Assembly (NCBI GenBank): GCA_003427395.1
Contig: BFEA01000184.1
Span: forward strand, 2,106,420-2,127,782
Source: Chara braunii
Taxonomy: Eukaryota > Streptophyta > Charophyceae > Charales > Characeae
DNA: 21,363 nucleotides
Direction of reading: 5' to 3'
The notes beneath the pieces were generated by a model. It searched no databases and was not told where the DNA came from. It saw only the letters and a program-made list of their open reading frames with translations. The position numbers and the translations under genes were made by a program. Shown here in pieces: positions 17,195-21,363 of this stretch. Within the stretch, counting starts at the first letter, position 1. Every line of letters starts with the position of its first letter.

Positions 17195-17593
17195 TGAGTG
17201 TCCATGCTGCCCAAAGTGAGCTCAAAGGAACACTCTACTCACTTGGAGTGAGAGGAGAGGAACCACTGCCAGTTGGGAGACTTGGATGAGGTTGTGGGCT
17301 AGTAGAGGCAGCCATAGGAGCTAGTGTGAGTGGTGGTGATCCAAGGAGGTGGTCCGCCATAGCCCCAAGGCTATGAGAGAGAGAGAGAGAGAGCGAGGCT
17401 TGGAGGGGCCCGTTCAACGCTCATAGCCTTGGTAGTTAGAGTTTGTCATAGTCGGGGAGAGTCTAAAAGAGGAAGGAGGTAAGGGCTTGAGGGAGAAGAA
17501 AGTCATAGCTAAGTGAGGAGGAAGGAGCTTCATCAAGATTGATCTTCAACATCAAGAGACAAAGGAGAGGTGAGTGGGAACGAGGAGGAGAAG
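17195..17593 (+). other. Candidate noncoding leader ending in a splice-donor-like site
   Basis: Purine-rich sequence downstream of the TATA box with no long frame. It includes a (GA)n run at 17375-17391 and ends in AAAGGAGAG|GTGAGTGGG, with GT at 17570-17571, a good donor match. It would fit a leader exon followed by an intron holding the microsatellites. No acceptor can be assigned with confidence. Confidence 0.3.
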
Positions 17594-17621
17594 TTTCTTC
17601 TTCTTCTTCTTCTTCTTCATC

Positions 17622-17672
<51 letters not shown>

Positions 17673-17830
17673 CTCCTCTTCCTCTTCTTCTCCTTTCTTT
17701 TTCTTTTTTTCTTTCTTTTTTTCTTCTTCTCATTTTTCTTTCCTTGTCTTCTTTATTTCTTACACTTCACATTCCTCCTCCTCCTCTCCTTTTTTTTCTT
17801 CATTTTCTGCTCCTTCAGGGAAAGAGATTA
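17594..17830. repeat. (TTC)n-(ATT)n microsatellite and pyrimidine tract
   Basis: (TTC)n at about 17595-17617, (ATT)n of about 16 units at 17622-17671, then a long C/T-rich stretch to about 17815. The frames through it are Ser/Tyr, Leu/Ile or Phe/Leu repeats and are artefacts. Confidence 0.97.
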
Positions 17831-18199
17831 AAAGTAGTTCCTCCATTGGTAGTGTCTCCATGATGGTCATCTCCTTTACTCTCTGGAGCATCACCACTTT
17901 GAACTATGAGATTCATAGTTGGAGGTGAAGTCTCACTCACTCTCACCTCAAGATCTCTCTCTCCCCCCACCTGGGGGTAGAGCGCTACATTGATTGTCAC
18001 CGAGGCCAGCATTTTGGTGATTCTTGTCCATTGCGTTGTCCAATTCTCCATTTTGTGATGATCCAATTCAAGTACGGTTATTTCCTTAAGTCTTGAGCAG
18101 GTGTTTGGGTCAGTCTCACTCACATGCAAGACTCAACCTTCATAATAAAGATTTTTGATATCTCCTTGGAGTGACAAGCATATGTTTGAGCAAGTCTCA
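17831..18199. other. Pyrimidine-leaning spacer
   Basis: CTCTCACTCACMT words recur (17929, 18115, 18196), early versions of sequence in the following array. No gene. Confidence 0.5.
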
Positions 18200-18975
18200 C
18201 TCACATACAGTACCCTTTCTCTCACTTTATAATGTACAAGTTCCTTCCTAGTTGTTCTATAGCTCATGTATGTGTGTGATTTAGAGTCAATGGTGCAAGT
18301 TTAGTCTTTCTCTCACTTGGTGATGTGTCGGTTCCTTCCTAGTTGCTCCATAGCTCATGTATGTATGTGTTGTAGTCTCATTTATCCAAGTTCAATATTT
18401 CTCCCACCTGGTGATGTACCAGTTCCTTCGTAGTCGCTCCATAGCTCATGTGTATGTATGGTGTAGGTTCATTTATCCAAGTTCAGTCTTTCTCTCACTT
18501 GGTGGTGTGGCGGTGCTTTCCTAGTTGCTCCATAACCCATGAACTGTCATTTCGTCAAAATGGACATCTGTTATTTTTTGAACGAAATTGAACCGAGTTT
18601 TTTTGCCGAAAACTCGTCAAAATTTGTTGTTCTTGAGGGTCCGGCCTTTGTACAACGCTGGACCCCCTGACTGTACATGACCTAGCTTGATGTACTGGTT
18701 TCTTCCTAGTTGTTCCATAGCTCAAATGCATGTATGTTGTACTCTCGCTTGTGCTAGTTCGGTCTTCTCTCACTTGGTGATGTGACGGTTTATTTCTATT
18801 GTTTCCATGACGCTATGCGCATGAGTAAGTCAGTTACGCTTGTGCTGATTCAGTCCTTCTCTCATTTAATGATGTACCGGTTTAGACCTTATTGCCTCCA
18901 TTGCCCTATGTGCGTGTGTAGGCTAGTTGCACTTGTGCTATTCAAATATTTATTTCACCTAATGATGTACTGATT
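18200..18975. repeat. 91-bp tandem repeat, eight units, interrupted once
   Basis: The anchor ATGTAC or ATGTG, preceded by CTCTCACTTGGTG, lies at 18232, 18323, 18414, 18505, 18690, 18780, 18872 and 18965. Each unit also carries a CCTAGTTGCTCCATAGCTCA-like segment. Spacing is 90-93 bp except between the fourth and fifth anchors (185 bp), where unrelated sequence interrupts. The last three units are the most diverged. Confidence 0.93.
18542..18685. other. Foreign segment inside the 91-bp array
   Basis: About 145 bp with no similarity to the repeat unit. It contains CGTCAAAA twice (18553, 18616) and an inverted pair GGTCC/GGACC around 18639-18665. The flanking unit lost sequence at the same place, so it is a replacement rather than a clean insertion, and no target-site duplication is visible. 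Confidence 0.6.
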
Positions 18976-19034
18976 CTGATCTTGATCAGGGGACGATAGA
19001 TCGAGTAAGGGCAAAACTTGATTAGGATTAGGGA

Positions 19035-19190
19035 GTCTTTCTCTCTCTATATCTTTCTCTCTGTCTATGTCTCTCTCTGTTTGTCTCTCTCTGGTTTTTT
19101 TTTTTTTTTTTTTTTTCCTTTTTTTTTTTTCTTTTTTTTTCTCTCTCTCTCTCTTTCTTTTGGTTTTTTTCTCTACCTTTGTCATAACCT
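19035..19190. repeat. CT-rich and poly(T) tract
   Basis: TCTCTCTC/TGTCTCTC words, then T runs of about 22, 12 and 9 bases, then (CT)n. It is the mirror-type counterpart of A-rich tracts earlier in the window and has no coding content. Confidence 0.95.
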
Positions 19191-20244
19191 AAGTTTAAAC
19201 CTTATTCTTTTACCACTTGGCAGGTAACTAACCTCACCCTCTCACTTGTTACATTGCCAGGGGACGAACGGTAAAGGAAGGTTGACCTCACTTGGTGGAG
19301 AAAGGGGGCAAGGGAAGGACTGTCGGTCCCTTGTGCCGCCCAGAAGGAAAAAAAAGGGAATACTTGAGAACGGTAAACGAAAAACGCGGTGAGGTCGGAA
19401 GCAGGTTAGTCAAAAAATGACTAAAGAAAGTGATTGTTGTTTGAAGAGGAAAGGTCAGTTGACTCAACCAGAACCCGGACTGTATGACTAAGAGAAGTGG
19501 ATGAAATGACTGATGATAGTACAAAGAATGGGAAGGAAGTCAAGGGCAAAAAAAAAGAAAGCTTAGGCATGTGGGAAGGACTATGTGTTGACCCCAAGTG
19601 GGGAATTGTATCAGGTTTTGCTTTGTGTTGACTGTACAGGTAAGTAGTATTGGGGTGACTTGAGTGGGATGTGGGTCGGGGATATGTCAACAACGGAAAG
19701 AAAAATGGATGAGAAAAGGGCTATGGGGCCCTAGCGTAAACCCTACATGTGAATGGGGCCTTGGTGTGTGAAGTTTTGAGTGTGGATTGAGAGATGAATG
19801 AGGTATTGAGTGGTTGAAATGTGAGAAAGTTCATAGTATGCGGATGACGGCTACGAAAAGACTAAGGGGCAGGCACCAATGACCATAGATGTAATAATTG
19901 AAACATAAAAATGTGTAGGGGCGGAGGGGGAAGGTGACATCGTAGCGCCCCTATGATACCACATGACATCTGTTTTAGGGAAATGGTGTGTGGCCTAAGC
20001 ATGGCGCTTAGCCTACGCAGAAAAGAAGAAAATTTCTTAAGGTACCCTCTGGACTGCTTGAGTATTGAAAGAAGCATTTTCGCGAGAACACAAGCAAAAA
20101 TATGAAAACTTGCACTTGCAAAAAGATCAGTGAGACTACCACCCGACGTGAGGGTTGGGATACATCCCCAATGTCAAAGCTCTCTCGCTCGATAGTCCAC
20201 GCCTATCCATCGCAAAGCGCTAGGTGGGGGTGACCCCGTGACGA
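19191..20244. other. Anonymous region, no supported gene
   Basis: Two splice-like signals are seen: an acceptor-like TTGTTACATTGCCAG near 19256 and a consensus donor ACAG|GTAAGT at 19640. TTGCCAGGGGACGA at 19252-19265 loosely resembles the core of plant tRNA-Asp primer-binding sites (TTGCCGGGGA), but the leading part does not match. The frames here are short and unrecognised. Confidence 0.45.
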
Positions 20245-20691
20245 ATGGCCCGCACCCTGAGACTGAGCGTGGGCGGGCCGAGCCAACTGGGACCCGCAAT
20301 GGGTCGACGTAGGCTCGAAAGTCTAACGGGGTTTCAAGTTGGTCTTACAACGACCCTGCCATTGCAAAAAGGTTTTATTGCCATAAGCAAAACTCAGAGG
20401 CGTCGCACGGTCAGGCCTGCCGTTGAAAAAAAAATTGGCGGCCTCCGAAGTGGTGCCGGTGCTGATACCCGCGGGCCTATATATGGTGTGCTGGTGGAGA
20501 GGACTGTTCCTCTGGTCTCAAGGACTTATCGGGTATTCGTAGCCCTAAGGGTGCGCTCTACAGGGGTTCAGCGTCTATGTCAAGGTGTCGCATTTTTGGG
20601 AGCGGGCAACCAGGATGCAAAGTGGCTTCTTAGGGGGCAAAAAAAGTTGGGAAACCGATCCTTGCCAAAATTGCGGACTACCTACAACTAA
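20245..20691 (+). CDS. Hypothetical basic open frame
   Basis: ATG at 20245, TAA at 20689-20691, 148 codons, the longest ATG-started frame outside pol. It is very rich in Arg, Gly and Leu (QRRRTVRPAVEKKIGGLRSG) with no recognisable domain, signal or membrane segment. CTATATATGG at 20478-20487, inside the frame, looks like a TATA element rather than coding sequence. Overlapping frames are common in this stretch, so chance is a serious alternative. Confidence 0.2.
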   Translation: MARTLRLSVGGPSQLGPAMGRRRLESLTGFQVGLTTTLPLQKGFIAISKTQRRRTVRPAVEKKIGGLRSGAGADTRGPIYGVLVERTVPLVSRTYRVFVALRVRSTGVQRLCQGVAFLGAGNQDAKWLLRGQKKLGNRSLPKLRTTYN

Positions 20692-20730
20692 CTCTGGTAG
20701 AACCGGGACTTTTGAAAAAAGGAAGGACCA

Positions 20731-20828
20731 GTCCTCGGGTGGAAGTGGACCCCCAAAACAAGTGGGGGGATGTGGACGGGTCCATGGGTGGAAGCGGACC
20801 CCAAAACAAAGTGAGGGAATATGAACTG
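20731..20828. repeat. 49-bp tandem duplication
   Basis: GTCCTCGGGTGGAAGTGGAC and GTCCATGGGTGGAAGCGGAC start 49 bp apart, each followed by CCCAAAACAA and GTGRGGG. Two units only. Confidence 0.85.
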
Positions 20829-21287
20829 CAAAAGGGCCCTCATACCCAGGCGTTGAGGTCCGTTTCCTCAAAACAGGGAGGTCAAGCGCAACGAAATGGG
20901 CGTTTTGCAAGAGGCATCATTGGCGATTTTCTGTGCTCGGAGGAACCCGCAGAAAAATATGAAATTGTGAGAATCCGTAGATGAGGTCGTGTTCTTTCTA
21001 GGAAAAATATTAGAACATTAAAAAAAAAAATTAGTCCGAGAAATAATCGTCGCGCCGATTCGGCACATTTTTCATTTTTGCCACTCAGCCATGTGTGGGC
21101 CAACTTAAGAAGTACTCAAAATTCAATGAGTTTTCACTCTTAGAAAAATGCGTGAAAAAACCTGAAAATTGGATTACTCGTAGATTTTATTGTGATCTTT
21201 CCTAAAAAAATATTAAATAAATATTAAAAAATCATTCCAATTGTGAAATAGATCGCGACCGCAATTTGACCCATATTTTAATTCTGC
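20829..21287. other. Anonymous region, AT-rich toward the end
   Basis: No gene supported. AGTCCGAGAAATAA at 21033-21046 exactly repeats a 14-nt word of the dispersed repeat copy A (8958-8971), here after an A run and before TCGTCGCGCCGATTCGGC. It may be a third fragment of that repeat. Confidence 0.45.
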
Positions 21288-21288
21288 T

Positions 21289-21338
<50 letters not shown>

Positions 21339-21363
21339 AGGCCCCCCGCCTCCGTCTCTCTCT
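21288..21363. repeat. C run and (CT)n microsatellite at the window end
   Basis: CCCCCCC followed by (TC)n to about 21335, then GGTAGGCCCCCCGCCTCC and a new TCTCTCT run cut by the window edge. Similar in kind to the tract at 321-399. Confidence 0.96.

Noticed and set aside
17539-17928. Frames of 85-129 codons across the TTC/ATT tract
   Set aside because: Low-complexity Ser/Tyr, Leu/Ile and Phe/Leu runs from a microsatellite.
19252-19265. tRNA-Asp primer-binding-site-like TTGCCAGGGGACGA
   Set aside because: Only the second half of the site matches, and there is no LTR end beside it.

Overview
This window looks like repeat-rich, gene-poor nuclear DNA from a eukaryote. The only recognisable protein homology is a decayed Ty3/gypsy-type LTR retrotransposon pol at 445-2678 on the + strand. 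The style of its RNase H and integrase (motifs such as FGRRFILRID, NRADGLSR, LGPRHLVHLD, and a TFELEDLEG-like tail) reminds me of retroelement polyproteins from streptophyte green algae such as Chara. That is recall, not a search result, so the organism call is tentative. There is no operon structure, no bacterial promoter or ribosome-binding organisation, and I could support no rRNA, tRNA or CRISPR array.

Layout. 1-445: compound microsatellites (TGTC/TATC, AT, CT) around two copies of a 48-nt GC-rich sequence. 445-2678: the pol pseudogene (end of reverse transcriptase, RNase H, integrase, C-terminal tail) with five in-frame stops and one single-base frameshift. The RNase H acidic residues and the integrase D,D-35-E triad are still readable. 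2785-2972: a 50-bp tandem array. 3185-4103: a second degraded, very acidic open frame of unknown function, just downstream of a splice-acceptor-like site. 4801-7725: successive minisatellites (40-bp x5, a degenerate ~41-bp array, a 49/62-bp array, a 57-bp array) interspersed with three purine-rich motifs resembling retroelement polypurine tracts. One of these, at 7926-7937, is followed directly by TGTGTCGGG, a plausible LTR start.

8600-9190 and about 15800-16430 are two diverged copies, in the same orientation, of one dispersed repeat that keeps two inverted-repeat motifs. Between them lie mostly anonymous sequence, a ~180-bp tandem repeat (about 11380-12080), a ~122-bp repeat in alternating A-B-A-B order (13500-14070), and a few short open frames of doubtful reality. 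17154-17161 is a good TATA box followed by a purine-rich leader and a GTGAGT donor-like site. At about 17590 the + strand switches abruptly from purine-rich to pyrimidine-rich. 18200-18975 is a 91-bp array interrupted by unrelated sequence. The window ends with an unannotatable 2 kb and a (CT)n tract.

I see no convincing intact host gene and no evidence of a new multi-gene system. The most interesting signals are the acidic frame after pol, the paired dispersed repeat with conserved hairpins, the alternating higher-order repeat, and the association of polypurine-tract-like motifs with minisatellite arrays.
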